Shown here piece by piece: positions 45,489 to 54,954 of a DNA stretch of 64,000 nucleotides. A model generated the notes under the pieces. It made no database searches. It worked only from the letters and a program-made list of their open reading frames with translations, and was not told the origin of the DNA. Positions within the stretch are counted from its first letter, which is position 1; every line of letters begins with the position of its first letter. The translations under genes and the position numbers were made by a program. Origin of the DNA: an uncultured Lachnospiraceae bacterium (GTDB taxonomy: Bacteria > Bacillota > Clostridia > Lachnospirales > Lachnospiraceae); NCBI GenBank assembly GCA_946558465.1, contig CAMNTM010000003.1, positions 62,001 through 126,000 on the forward strand, written 5' to 3'.

Positions 45489-46330
45489 CTCTTCTCTCCT
45501 ACCCGCTCCGCTGTTATTCTAACTGCACCTTCCCCTGAATCAAAGCCTGGCACCCGCTTGATCAAGCTTTCTAAGTATATTTTATCCTGCGTTGCTATCT
45601 TACATTTTTTATCCTGCTGTTCTATCCGGCACAGATTCAGATAATCAATATTCTGAAAACGCATAACAAAATAATCCGCATCTGTTTTATTTCCCCATAT
45701 GAGAAACCGCTCTGTACTAATCGGAAACATAAAGCAAAGATGTCCTATTGACTCTTTATTGTCTTTATTATCCTTCCTTCTATCCACCTTCTCCGGCACA
45801 AAAAAAGAGAACAGCATCCCATCTACTAATATCAGCGGAGGATGATACCACAATGGATTTATTTCAAGAAGCGCAATATTCATTTTATCAGAAAAGTCCA
45901 TTTGTTTAAAAAACTCTTTTAGTATATGATCCAAATTTTTATTCTCTTCCCTGGCATTATTCCGCTGCATTAAAAAGGTCTGCAGGATAAGCTTGGATAA
46001 TATTCTTCTCTCCTCCTCTGACTCAATCACGTATCCGTTAAACTGCAGTTCGTTTATACTCGTTTTTCCAATACTTTGATAACGCTTTACAGGCTCCTCT
46101 GCCAGTCTTTTTATAAGTCCTGACAATCGATTTTCCATTTCCGCACCTATCGTATCCTCCAGCTCCTGCGCCCACAGACGTCTGCCTGCAAATAATCTTT
46201 CCAGCCCTTTCATGCGGGGTCCCATATTCCTGTCAAAATCATATTCCCAGAATGGCTCGCTTTCCTTTACCATAAAATTCTTAGATATACACTGTGACAG
46301 ATAATGATTATTTTTCGTCTTTTTTCCCAT
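45485..46330 (-). CDS. DUF4238-like protein
   Basis: 281 aa, cytoplasmic. The N-terminus NNHYLSQCISKNFM and a helical middle region with KLILQTFLMQRNNARE resemble DUF4238, a family of unknown function often found in accessory or defence-rich regions. The second half has a beta-rich stretch (MLFSFFVPEKV; IGHLCFMFPISTERFLIWG). AAAGG lies upstream of the ATG. Operon partner of the lipoprotein gene. Divergent from the HTH-like gene across a 66-bp gap (46331-46396) that must hold both promoters. Confidence 0.6.
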   Translation of the reverse strand: MGKKTKNNHYLSQCISKNFMVKESEPFWEYDFDRNMGPRMKGLERLFAGRRLWAQELEDTIGAEMENRLSGLIKRLAEEPVKRYQSIGKTSINELQFNGYVIESEEERRILSKLILQTFLMQRNNAREENKNLDHILKEFFKQMDFSDKMNIALLEINPLWYHPPLILVDGMLFSFFVPEKVDRRKDNKDNKESIGHLCFMFPISTERFLIWGNKTDADYFVMRFQNIDYLNLCRIEQQDKKCKIATQDKIYLESLIKRVPGFDSGEGAVRITAERVGEKR

Positions 46331-46396
46331 TACAGTTACCTTTACGTTTCTTTTCTGTTAATATATTTCTATAATTGTTATCGGAAGGAGCACGCC

Positions 46397-47074
46397 ATGC
46401 TTTATAGAAAGATAAAAAATATCTTCTTATACCACAAAATCTCAAACTACTTAGAAAATGAATTTTCTCCTGACAGCCATGTCGGTACAGATAAATATAT
46501 TGATATAGATATAAATGAGCACTTCGATCGTCCGGGAGGCCACAGTTCCTGCAGTACTTCCCGGGACACGAACTCACTCCCTCATACGCCAACAGCAATG
46601 CACTCTGCCCCTCTCCCTCCTGCTGCCCCGGCAATGTGCTCTGCTCCTCCTGCCAGCGCACAGCCGCAGATACCAGAGTCCACACCGGCTTCCGCCGCTG
46701 GCATTGCCGATTTTTTGAAAACAAATTATTCCCCGGTAAGCTTCGCTCAGAGGCTGAATCTATATATGTATGAACGCGATATTACCACCGCCATGATTTA
46801 CAAACGTTGTTTTATAGACCGGAAGCTTATCTCGAAGATAACTTCCTCCGACCATTATCATCCATCTAAGCAGACTGTATTTGCATTATGCATCGCGCTC
46901 CGCCTGTCTCTTCTTGAAAGTGAAGAATTTTTAAGTCTTGCGGGATATACATTCAGCTTCCACAGTAAATATGACCTGATCATCAAGTTTCTGCTTGACA
47001 ACCAGGTCTATTCCATTGACACAGTCAATGACATGCTTTTTCATTTTCACGAACCCTGCTTTGGCGAAAAATAG
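46397..47074 (+). CDS. HTH-like regulator with Pro/Ala-rich linker
   Basis: 225 aa from the ATG at 46397, which has GGAAGGAG 7 nt upstream; the longer frame from 46304 runs into the opposite gene. N-terminal 50 residues basic and helical, then a low-complexity linker rich in Pro, Ala and Ser (about 55-100). The C-terminal domain begins SFAQRLNLYMYERDI and continues through a Cro/C1-like helix set (DRKLISKITSSDHYHPSKQT) to the ending YDLIIKFLLDNQVYSIDTVN. This C-terminal domain recurs in Firmicutes beside vWA genes. DNA binding is inferred. Convergent with the vWA gene, 20 bp between stops. Confidence 0.6.
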   Translation: MLYRKIKNIFLYHKISNYLENEFSPDSHVGTDKYIDIDINEHFDRPGGHSSCSTSRDTNSLPHTPTAMHSAPLPPAAPAMCSAPPASAQPQIPESTPASAAGIADFLKTNYSPVSFAQRLNLYMYERDITTAMIYKRCFIDRKLISKITSSDHYHPSKQTVFALCIALRLSLLESEEFLSLAGYTFSFHSKYDLIIKFLLDNQVYSIDTVNDMLFHFHEPCFGEK

Positions 47075-47094
47075 TCTGACGAAATATGAAGGAA

Positions 47095-47736
47095 TTATTC
47101 TACCTCATCCAAAAACAGAGCCATTTCATCCTCATAATTCTCCTCGTCACCACTGGATCGCATACAGCGTATCGCATTGCCAACTGCACGAAATGTAGAC
47201 CTTACCCCTGCCGGACTTGCCGTATAGTTTCTCGCCATACAGGGCCGGATTCCTATAGAGTCTGCTGCTCCAACCGCGTCAATATTGGCTCCCAGAAACA
47301 TAAACTGCCACTTATACACATTCTGCTGAAGCTCTATCATTCTCTTAACTCTGTCTTTTGTATATACGCGGCTGGCATTTTCATAACCGTCTGTCGTAAT
47401 CACTACAACTACCTTCCCCGGACGCTCTTCCTCTGAAAGCTTGGCAAGTCTGCTTCCCACGCGGTCAATAGTCAGTCCGACAGCATCCAAAAGCGCTGTA
47501 CTGCCTCTGGCATAATACTCCTTTCTGGTCAGCCTCTTAACCTCCTGTATCGGTCTGTGCTCATGAAGGACCTCGTACGTATCGTCAAACAGCACGGTTG
47601 TGACAGCCGCATCGCCCTCTTCCTTCCTCTGCCTTTCCACAAGCGAATTAAAACCCCCGATTGTCTCCTCAGTCAAATGTTCCATAGAGCCGCTTCTGTC
47701 TAAAATAAATACCATTTCTACCAAATTTTGATTCAT
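47095..47736 (-). CDS. von Willebrand factor A domain protein
   Basis: 213 aa consisting of one vWA fold. The metal-ion adhesion site is complete: DRSGSM near residue 15, Thr in RGSTALLDAVG and Asp in ITTDGYENAS. No signal peptide, so it is cytoplasmic, like TerY-type vWA proteins. The start at 47736 follows AAGGAGAGG. No tellurium-resistance genes are near. It is convergent with the HTH-like gene. Confidence 0.85.
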   Translation of the reverse strand: MNQNLVEMVFILDRSGSMEHLTEETIGGFNSLVERQRKEEGDAAVTTVLFDDTYEVLHEHRPIQEVKRLTRKEYYARGSTALLDAVGLTIDRVGSRLAKLSEEERPGKVVVVITTDGYENASRVYTKDRVKRMIELQQNVYKWQFMFLGANIDAVGAADSIGIRPCMARNYTASPAGVRSTFRAVGNAIRCMRSSGDEENYEDEMALFLDEVE

Positions 47737-47859
47737 TGTATCCTCTCCTTTTCTTTTATACAAATTTGTTGTTAAAGAAAGGATACCCGATTTTCATTTC
47801 CGATTGGTCGCCTCCCCGGCGACATTTAGACAAAATACCGAGCCATCGGCACGTAACTA

Positions 47860-48714
47860 TCAGGACTGTCCGGAGTGTGAAAATTCCCAATAAAATATGT
47901 ATTGCTGCATTACGCCCTCAAAACCCTTATACCGCCTTTTCGGAAAGCCCCTGGGGTAATGCGCAGAAAGCGCCTGACTTATATGCGTATCTACCGGAAA
48001 AGCCTGAAGCTGGTGCAGCGCAAAGAGACAGATGCAGTCCGCCACCTTACCCCCTACTCCATAGAACTTCAAAAGCTCCTCTCTAGCCTCCCTGTAGGAC
48101 ATCTTATATATTCTGTCAAGCTCTGTTTCGCCAGAGGCAACGCTTTTTGCGGTACGCACCACATATTTGCTCCGATATCCCAGGTTACAAACCTTCAGCT
48201 CATCCTCCTCAAGCTCTGCCAGCGCCTCTGGCGTCGGAAACGTATAATACAATTCGCCGCAAAAATTCGTCCTTGCCTCCCCATATTTTTCACAGACGTT
48301 TTGAATACACCTGCGTATCCGTACAATATTATTCTGCTGGGAAATCAGAAACGACACAATCATTTCCCACAAATCCTGCTTAAGAATCCGAATTCCTGCG
48401 CCAAATTCCGCCGCATCTCTAAGATAGGTGTCCTTTGGATGAATCTGTGCGATATAGGCGGCATAATTTGTTTCCAAATCAAAATATTCCTTCCAGAAGC
48501 TTTCAAACTCTTCTTCTCCGCCCTCGCACAGAAATGACCACTCCCGTTTATTTTCTGATTTCTCTTCCCTCATAATTTCCAGATAACATCCGGAGGCAAT
48601 GACGCTGTATCTATTCTCATCTTTCTGCCGCATCCGAAAGCACTGCCCCGACTCACATATCTGTCTGATATCAAAATTGTCTATCTTTCTCGTAACCCAG
48701 CTCTTCATACTCAT
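47860..48714 (-). CDS. ogg: OGG1/AlkA-type 8-oxoguanine DNA glycosylase
   Basis: 284 aa. N-terminal beta domain (FDIRQICESGQCFRM; YSVIASGCYLEI), then the helical core with FLISQQNNIVRIRRCI and the helix-hairpin-helix LLKFYGVGGKVADCICLFAL. The Lys in GGKVADC matches the Schiff-base Lys of human OGG1, and PVDTHI supplies the catalytic Asp. It should therefore be a bifunctional glycosylase/lyase for 8-oxoguanine. Encoded between a three-unit tandem repeat and the vWA gene. Confidence 0.9.
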   Translation of the reverse strand: MSMKSWVTRKIDNFDIRQICESGQCFRMRQKDENRYSVIASGCYLEIMREEKSENKREWSFLCEGGEEEFESFWKEYFDLETNYAAYIAQIHPKDTYLRDAAEFGAGIRILKQDLWEMIVSFLISQQNNIVRIRRCIQNVCEKYGEARTNFCGELYYTFPTPEALAELEEDELKVCNLGYRSKYVVRTAKSVASGETELDRIYKMSYREAREELLKFYGVGGKVADCICLFALHQLQAFPVDTHISQALSAHYPRGFPKRRYKGFEGVMQQYIFYWEFSHSGQS

Positions 48715-48728
48715 GCCCTTTATATAAT

Positions 48729-48815
48729 TACACTCATGCTTTTACAAGCGGCACTCTTACACTCATGCCTTCACAGGCGGCACCTCTACGCTCATGCTTT
48801 TATAATTGCGCCTCT
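48729..48815 (-). repeat. Three tandem 29-bp units
   Basis: Units start at 48729, 48758 and 48787, each TACACTCATGC or near, followed by TTTTACAAGCGGCACTCT or variants. Units 1 and 2 are close; unit 3 is more diverged and runs into the 3' end of the AraC/GyrI gene. Lies between that gene and the glycosylase start. Too few, uneven and without spacers for CRISPR. Confidence 0.75.
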
Positions 48816-49659
48816 ACCTTTTCACTACCGGTATCCATACCTCATACTGCGCATTCTGAGGGTCAGGACTAATATAAACCTCAATATCCGGAGCATTGCC
48901 GTATTCATACCCCGAAGTCGGCAGCCACTCGGTTACAATACGCCTCTCCAGTTCCTGAATAGACTGGTTTGTACCCGTTCCCGGGAAAATAGCCCAGGTT
49001 GCCGCAGGCACTGTATATTCCTCAAACTCCTCCTTCTCCTTTGTGGTAGATACCGCAATGTAATACCTCCAGGGCTCCGTATCGTTACAGGTACTTACTC
49101 CCAGCACACCCATCGGCGGCGTATCCATCATACCCGCCAGCTTCTGCAGTGTTCCGTCGGCAGATATTTCCTCCCACTTAGGCGGAATAACAGTAAAATT
49201 TTTCTCGATATCCTTGTACAGCGGCACAGACACGCCCACAATCCGAAAAGCCTCTTTTGTTTCAATCCGATAATTCATTTCTTCCACTCCTTTAACCGTA
49301 ATTTTAAACGTAATAGACGGAAAGGATTTTACAGATACTCCCTCGTTCCTTACTGCCGACGGAGCAATTCCATGAATCGACTGAAAAGCCCTGTTAAATG
49401 CGGTCGGGGATTGATAGCCGTATTTACCCGCCACATCAATGATTTTTGCATCCCGCTCCCTCAAATCCACAGCGGCAAGCGACATTCTCCTTCTGCGGAT
49501 ATATTCGGACAGAGGCACTCCCGCCATATAAGTAAACATTCTCTGAAAATGATATGTGGAGCAGCAGGCAATCTGCCCCAGCCTGTCATAATCAATCTCC
49601 TCTGTCAGATGTTCCTCGATATAGCTTATCGCATGATTTAATCTTTCAATCCATTCCAT
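48814..49659 (-). CDS. AraC-family regulator with GyrI-like ligand domain
   Basis: 281 aa. The N-terminal AraC double HTH (about 5-105) has YDRLGQIACCSTYHFQRMF and IIDVAGKYGYQSPTAFNRAF. The C-terminal GyrI/SoxS-effector-like domain (about 120-281) begins FKITVKGVEEMNYRIETKEA. Such proteins (Rob/BltR-like) sense hydrophobic compounds and activate efflux or detoxification genes. The target is unknown. The 101-bp gap to jetD has no clear terminator. Confidence 0.9.
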   Translation of the reverse strand: MEWIERLNHAISYIEEHLTEEIDYDRLGQIACCSTYHFQRMFTYMAGVPLSEYIRRRRMSLAAVDLRERDAKIIDVAGKYGYQSPTAFNRAFQSIHGIAPSAVRNEGVSVKSFPSITFKITVKGVEEMNYRIETKEAFRIVGVSVPLYKDIEKNFTVIPPKWEEISADGTLQKLAGMMDTPPMGVLGVSTCNDTEPWRYYIAVSTTKEKEEFEEYTVPAATWAIFPGTGTNQSIQELERRIVTEWLPTSGYEYGNAPDIEVYISPDPQNAQYEVWIPVVKR

Positions 49660-49760
49660 GCTGTATTATCCTCCCTGCTATCTTAAAATTAAGTGTATCG
49701 TAATTTTTATTCTTTTTCCTCTCAATCCCTGCACAAAAAAGAGAGGTCAAATTCCGGCTT

Positions 49761-51143
49761 TCAGATATTCCCGATGCATTCCTGCTCAAGCTTCACCTCG
49801 TGCTCCCTCATATATTGCAATACCTCCAGGCTGCTGTCTCTGCTGCCAGATTCTGATGCCGGCGTTCTCTTGTCTCCGGCTTTTTCCTCTGCCCGCAGCC
49901 GTTTGGTCAATATGTTCAAACGCTTTTTATCATTTTCTGTCAGCGGTTTTGTATATGCCTGATACAGCTTAAGCTCCTCTACTCCCATATGGTAAAGCTT
50001 GAATGGTATCCCGGTTTTCCTGCATAAATCCTCATAGATTTCAAATCCTCCCACGTCTATATCTCCAAAATGCAGATACTCCACTTCCGGAGCCTGCTCA
50101 TAGAACATCTTAAGCAGTCTTCTGCGGACCCGGTTATGATAGCCTCCCAGATAGACTATCACGCTGTCAGGTTCCGACCATCGGTAGTAAGTTGTCAGAT
50201 TTTCAATCGTAATCACTCTTTTTACGGCAGCGCCGCACTCTGCCCGGATGTGCTTCAAATCTTCGCCGGATATGCCGACTCCCTGACAGAGGCCCGAAAG
50301 CTCAAACCATGCGGCTTCCGTCTCTTCACCATCTTTACAGGAAGTTCTTTTTGGCTCAATCCGTATTCTGGCATCGCCTTTCATCTGCACATAATTTGGC
50401 GTATGATAAATACCATATTCCGCCAGAAGCTCATACACGTCTGGTTTTCCTGCTCTGTCCGCTTTCTCCGGCATACTTGCTTTCTCCGGCATACTTGCCT
50501 CCTCCGCTCTGTCAGCCCTCTCTGCCGCACGTCCAACAAAGTTTTTCAGTATCTTCCCTACAACTGCGAGAAGCTCTTCAAAACGTTTGGAATCGCCAAA
50601 GTAACGAATTGAAAATTCCCGGATATACAGCTCCTCCTCATTTTCCTCTATCTTTGAAACTGCCCGGACAATATCTTTAAGCCTCTGTGTATCCGAAAGG
50701 TCCGCATATTCTTTTACAGATTTTCCTGCCGCAATTCGTCCGGCAAGATAGTCCGCGAAGGCTTCTGCTGCCGGCGTATCATACCAATCCTTAAGCTCCT
50801 CAAGCAGATGCAGCGCCCTTTCTTCCTTCTTCGCCCTCGGTACTCTTTTTACATACCGGTACGCTTCCTGCACACGCTCCGCCCGGAGGATTACCTTTTC
50901 GATAATATAATCTTCCTTTCCTCCCCTCCAGACAACAGACAGAAAGCCCTTCCTCTCCATTTCCTTCATAGCCGCATGGATTTCCTCATACTCCGGGGAG
51001 CTCTCGTCAAAATATTCCGGCATAGCCTTTTTGGTAAATGAAAACGAAATCCGTACCGCCACCTTATTCTCTCCTCTGGAAAGTACGCTTCCTTCATAGG
51101 AATCCAGCAGCTTATTCAAAACCCGGACATCATACCGTGCCAT
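49761..51143 (-). CDS. jetD: Wadjet nuclease subunit JetD
   Basis: 460 aa. N-terminal DNA-arm region (DUF3322-like), a charged variable linker (about 220-245) and a C-terminal DUF2220/Toprim-type domain with ITIENLTTYY (catalytic Glu) and LHFGDIDVGGFEIY (DxD). In characterised Wadjet systems JetD cleaves circular plasmid DNA once the SMC complex has extruded it. The linker carries an exact 18-bp tandem duplication. The start at 51143 follows GGAGG by 9 nt and overlaps jetC by 14 bp. Last gene of the operon. Confidence 0.88.
   Translation of the reverse strand: MARYDVRVLNKLLDSYEGSVLSRGENKVAVRISFSFTKKAMPEYFDESSPEYEEIHAAMKEMERKGFLSVVWRGGKEDYIIEKVILRAERVQEAYRYVKRVPRAKKEERALHLLEELKDWYDTPAAEAFADYLAGRIAAGKSVKEYADLSDTQRLKDIVRAVSKIEENEEELYIREFSIRYFGDSKRFEELLAVVGKILKNFVGRAAERADRAEEASMPEKASMPEKADRAGKPDVYELLAEYGIYHTPNYVQMKGDARIRIEPKRTSCKDGEETEAAWFELSGLCQGVGISGEDLKHIRAECGAAVKRVITIENLTTYYRWSEPDSVIVYLGGYHNRVRRRLLKMFYEQAPEVEYLHFGDIDVGGFEIYEDLCRKTGIPFKLYHMGVEELKLYQAYTKPLTENDKKRLNILTKRLRAEEKAGDKRTPASESGSRDSSLEVLQYMREHEVKLEQECIGNI
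50461..50496 (-). repeat. Exact 18-bp tandem duplication inside jetD
   Basis: GCTTTCTCCGGCATACTT occurs twice back to back (50461-50478, 50479-50496). It encodes ASMPEK twice in the linker between the two JetD halves. In frame and harmless to reading; a site of likely slippage. Confidence 0.85.
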
Positions 51144-54100
51144 TGTGATATTCCTCCACATAGCTGATTCTCTCGTCTGTCATGACAAGCAGAGTCTCCT
51201 CCACCACCGGACTGATGTACTGAATCTTATCCGGCGGCGCCGCAATGATAATCTGAAGCGGCAGACGTCTTAAAAATTCCAGTACGCCGCCGATTCTCTC
51301 ATCATCCATATTATTAAAGGCCTCGTCAAACATAATAAGCCCGGCAGCCTCTCCGCCGATATTATTGCTGTAAAGCTGGACGAAGGAGGCCGCCACCGTC
51401 ACATAGAAAGGCGTCTGGGTCTCCCCGCCGCTCTTCTCCTCGCACACCTTCGAATAGAAGGAGTAGCTTCCGTCACTGTGTACAATTTTAATATCGTAAT
51501 CCATGTACGTACGGTAGTCCGTGAATTCATCCAGCGTTTTTGCATTGTTCTCATTATCTATTGTCAGCCTGTCAAACAGCTCGTCAATGACTTCCTTATG
51601 TGTCTCATGGAAAGCGCCGCTGAAGATGGATTCGCCCCGCACTACGTTAAAATCATCCATAATCATCTCATAATATTTCCGGTGCCTGCTGCTTGGCATG
51701 AACTGGAATTCATATTTTTCATTGCTAAAGGTAATGCCCTTAAGGGCCCGGTTCAGCTCCCGGAACTCTCCCTGGGCCTGCTTCATATTCTCCTGAAGCT
51801 TGGCCAGAAACTGCTCCCGGAACTCCTCCTCTGCCGCCATCCTCGCGGACTGCACCTTCTCTTCGTAGTCCAGAAGCTCTGAATTTCTCAGTCTGTCATA
51901 CACAGCCGCAAATTCCGGAAAGCCCTCCATATTGGCAGCCGCCCCAAAGTCATGCTCGGACTTGTACTCGAACATCTTATTGGACATATTTTCCTCCGCC
52001 TTTTTTCTGGAGGTCTCATTGGCCTTCCTGCGTTTCTCATAATTTTCTCTGAATTGGTGCAATGGCTTCCGGATTATCTGCTTTTGGTATTCCTCCTCCC
52101 ACTCGGAAAATGAATTTCCGGCCCGGTACACGATTTCTGACAGAGCGGCCTGAATCCCCGACAGTCTTCCTGTATCTGTCTCTATCTGCCCGTTTTTCGT
52201 CTCGATTTTCTGGCGTATCGTGCCCACATTCCTGTCCAGAGAGCTAATCTGAGCTTCCGCCTCCTTCCGGCGCTTCTCCAGCTCGTCAAGCTGTATCCTT
52301 TTCTGTATCAGCGTCTCGCTCTTTTCAAGCTCTCGTATAGAGCTTCGACATTCCTCTACTGCATTTTGATTCTGTAAAAGCTTCGGCACTACATCCAGAC
52401 GGTATTTAATATCTACATCCGCTGTATCGGAAAGCGGCACAAGAAGCTCTTCTATCGCCTCAAGCTCCTCCTCATCCAGACGAATCTTCTCGTTTAGATG
52501 CAGTCTCTCCTCCTTTGCCTGCGCAAGCTGTACCTTATATGCATTTTTTCCAATAAAGGGAACCTTGAATATCTCCGGCTTAATCGCACTTGCCACCCGG
52601 TTCTGATACTTCATGCATTCCCGGGTAACAGAGGTCGGATATTTTTTCAAATCACTGTATTTATCACACAGCCGGACCTTACCCAGAATCAGATTGATAT
52701 ATCGTTTTGCATAAATATTTTTTGAAGATACGACTGCCGCCAGTGTTTCTTCCGGCACATTATCGTATTTTTCCATATCCTGTGTGTTAATAAGTCCTGC
52801 GCCGTAAGCCTTCTTTTCTCTGCGAAGCCTGTCATAGATACCAAGCGCAAAATCAAAATTCTCAGGCTCCACCAATACATAGAATCTCTGTGTGTTAAGA
52901 TAACCCTCCACCGCATTGCGCCAGCTCTCATCCTCGATTTCCAGAAGCTCGCACAGTACATGAGGCTCTAAGTCCCGGCCAAGACGTGCAGATTCCTCCC
53001 GAATGGCATCTATAAGAGCAGTGACTCCCTCTGAGTAAGACAGACGATTCCTTTCCAATCTGAGAATCCGCTGTTCCAGCTCGCTTCTTCTCTGCCTCTT
53101 CTCCCTTAGCTGAATCTGTACCTCGGCGCTCCTGCGCTGAAGCTCCCGGTAACGTTTCCCCTTATATTCAATTACTTTCTCCAGAAGCTGTCTGGCCTGC
53201 GCCGTCTCCTTAAGCTCTTCAAACCGCTCGAACACTGCCAGATAATCTCTGATACAAATCTCCTTCTCCTGCAGGCGGATAAGCTTTCTGGCCTGTTCTG
53301 CCGCCTGCTCCACACTGCGCTCAAGCTCGCGTTTTTCTGCCTGCAGCTCCCGTGCTTTTTCTTCCAGTCTGGCCAAATCCCTTCGACTCTCCTCCAATGC
53401 CAGAAACTCCTGATTCTGTTTCAGCTCTACACGAAGATTCGTCTCTTCCTCCTGCTTTTCTTCCTTCTCGGCCTTTAATCCCTCAAGTTTCCTTTCGGCC
53501 TCTTTCAGACGATATTCCTCCCCGCGCACCTCCTCCTTAAGCTCCTTGATTTTTTCTCTGATAATATCAAGGTCTGTCTGTACCATGAAGAATTCGTACA
53601 TGTAATCCTTATGAATGCAATTTTGTACCTCCTGATAGGCCGCCTCAATCTGCGCCAGTCTGGCAATCCGCTTCTTCACTGAATCCAGCGTGCGCTCCAT
53701 ATCCTGATAGGTGCGCACATTTTCCCGCAAAACGTCAATATTGACCTCTTTTTCATCCAGTACATAGGAATATACAAAGTCTTTAATATCATCAATGGGT
53801 TTAAAAGCCAGCGCCTTAGGAATCAGACTGAAGAACTTATCCTCAATCCTTCCGAGCCTGGATTTTACCATCTTCCTTGCCTCGGTACGCGTCTTGCACC
53901 ACTGTCTGATATTTTCATTCGCCGCCCGAAATTCTGCAACAGAACGGGGCGTTCTGCCTGCAAAAAACATTTCCTCTGATATATGGGCATCGTCTATCAG
54001 ATACCTTACGGTCGTCTCCTGCCCCTCCGACGAGGAATCTATCACGGCTCCTATGATAAAGAAACGCTCCTTTTCCTCCTCATAAAATTCCAGCGCAATA

Positions 54101-54369
54101 TGGGCGCTGATTTCTCCGGTACGCTCATAAGGTTTATTTTCTCTTCCTGTCTTGCAGCGGATATAGCCGGTAAGCTTCCGTTTGCCGTTCTCATGTGCCG
54201 CCTTGTTAAAGGAACCAGCCGAACAGATGACGACAAACTGAATCGCGTCCAGCAGCGTAGATTTGCCGGCTCCATTTTCCCCGGATATAAGCGTGGAGCT
54301 GCCGAAATCTATCGTACAATTTGTAAAACGATGCCAGTTAATCAGCTTCATTCTCATCAGCTTCTTCAT
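51130..54369 (-). CDS. jetC: Wadjet SMC-like ATPase JetC
   Basis: 1079 aa SMC/MukB-type motor. N-terminal Walker A SGENGAGKSTLLDAIQF near residue 33, long coiled coils (about 250-420 and 640-800) around a hinge-like middle, and the C-terminal ABC signature EEKSGGETQTPF with Walker B LIMFDEAFNNMDD. It should load on DNA with JetA and JetB and extrude loops. The start at 54369 follows AAGGGGG and lies inside the 3' end of jetB (32-bp overlap). The frame can be read to 54456 but without a ribosome site. Confidence 0.92.
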   Translation of the reverse strand: MKKLMRMKLINWHRFTNCTIDFGSSTLISGENGAGKSTLLDAIQFVVICSAGSFNKAAHENGKRKLTGYIRCKTGRENKPYERTGEISAHIALEFYEEEKERFFIIGAVIDSSSEGQETTVRYLIDDAHISEEMFFAGRTPRSVAEFRAANENIRQWCKTRTEARKMVKSRLGRIEDKFFSLIPKALAFKPIDDIKDFVYSYVLDEKEVNIDVLRENVRTYQDMERTLDSVKKRIARLAQIEAAYQEVQNCIHKDYMYEFFMVQTDLDIIREKIKELKEEVRGEEYRLKEAERKLEGLKAEKEEKQEEETNLRVELKQNQEFLALEESRRDLARLEEKARELQAEKRELERSVEQAAEQARKLIRLQEKEICIRDYLAVFERFEELKETAQARQLLEKVIEYKGKRYRELQRRSAEVQIQLREKRQRRSELEQRILRLERNRLSYSEGVTALIDAIREESARLGRDLEPHVLCELLEIEDESWRNAVEGYLNTQRFYVLVEPENFDFALGIYDRLRREKKAYGAGLINTQDMEKYDNVPEETLAAVVSSKNIYAKRYINLILGKVRLCDKYSDLKKYPTSVTRECMKYQNRVASAIKPEIFKVPFIGKNAYKVQLAQAKEERLHLNEKIRLDEEELEAIEELLVPLSDTADVDIKYRLDVVPKLLQNQNAVEECRSSIRELEKSETLIQKRIQLDELEKRRKEAEAQISSLDRNVGTIRQKIETKNGQIETDTGRLSGIQAALSEIVYRAGNSFSEWEEEYQKQIIRKPLHQFRENYEKRRKANETSRKKAEENMSNKMFEYKSEHDFGAAANMEGFPEFAAVYDRLRNSELLDYEEKVQSARMAAEEEFREQFLAKLQENMKQAQGEFRELNRALKGITFSNEKYEFQFMPSSRHRKYYEMIMDDFNVVRGESIFSGAFHETHKEVIDELFDRLTIDNENNAKTLDEFTDYRTYMDYDIKIVHSDGSYSFYSKVCEEKSGGETQTPFYVTVAASFVQLYSNNIGGEAAGLIMFDEAFNNMDDERIGGVLEFLRRLPLQIIIAAPPDKIQYISPVVEETLLVMTDERISYVEEYHNGTV

Positions 54370-54952
54370 CTGTACGTTTCCCCCTTCTGTAGATTTCCAG
54401 CTTTTCATAAGCTGTTTTAATATCCTCCACCCGAACCGCCATGAGGATAGAGTCATAAATCAGGATTCTGCTTTCTTCATTGCCGATTTCCCTGTCCAAC
54501 AACTCTATAAGCTGAAACCGCCGGAACACGCTGAGCGCGTTCCGCATCGTAGTTTTATCAATCATCTTATCCCGAATCTGAAGACTTAGAAATTTATCCT
54601 GTATATCCCCCAGATTGACGACTGCTTCCCCGCTTACGGACAACTCCCTCTTCTTCTCGTCGTACAGAATGCGAAGTATCAGAAGAATAATAGATTCAAA
54701 TAATTTCAAATTCAGCCGGTTGTAATTCTGCGGGTTCGTAAGCTGTATCACACCGTAATCCTCGTTAATCTCCAGACGGCAGCCCAGCACTTCCAGATAA
54801 TTCCGGAAAATATCCCGATGCTTTAAGACAAAATAATAGTCCGCCTTATTCGCCGCGTTTCGCTTGCATAAAAAGCAACAGCTAAGCAGGCGGTTGCAGA
54901 TTCTTCGAAACTCATCCTTATCCTTCTGCAGCATTCCTTCCAGTAATTCCAC
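54338..54952 (-). CDS. jetB: Wadjet KITE-like subunit JetB
   Basis: About 204 aa, the MukE/KITE-like partner: winged-helix-type N-terminal half (FRRICNRLLSCCFLCKRNA; HRDIFRNYLEVLGC) and a second helical wing (DKFLSLQIRDKMIDKTTMRN), then an acidic tail. Bridges JetA and JetC in the SMC complex. A GTG at 54952 with GGAGG 8 nt upstream is preferred; an ATG at 54967 inside the jetA 3' end is the alternative. The gene follows jetA directly and overlaps jetC. Confidence 0.85.
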   Translation of the reverse strand: MELLEGMLQKDKDEFRRICNRLLSCCFLCKRNAANKADYYFVLKHRDIFRNYLEVLGCRLEINEDYGVIQLTNPQNYNRLNLKLFESIILLILRILYDEKKRELSVSGEAVVNLGDIQDKFLSLQIRDKMIDKTTMRNALSVFRRFQLIELLDREIGNEESRILIYDSILMAVRVEDIKTAYEKLEIYRRGKRTDEEADENEAD

Positions 54953-54954
54953 GG

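Noticed and set aside
47095..47736. Tellurium resistance (TerY) locus
   Set aside because: A single vWA domain is not enough; none of terA-terF, terC or related genes is near.
48729..48815. CRISPR array
   Set aside because: The units are directly adjacent without unique spacers, there are only three, and no cas gene exists in the window.
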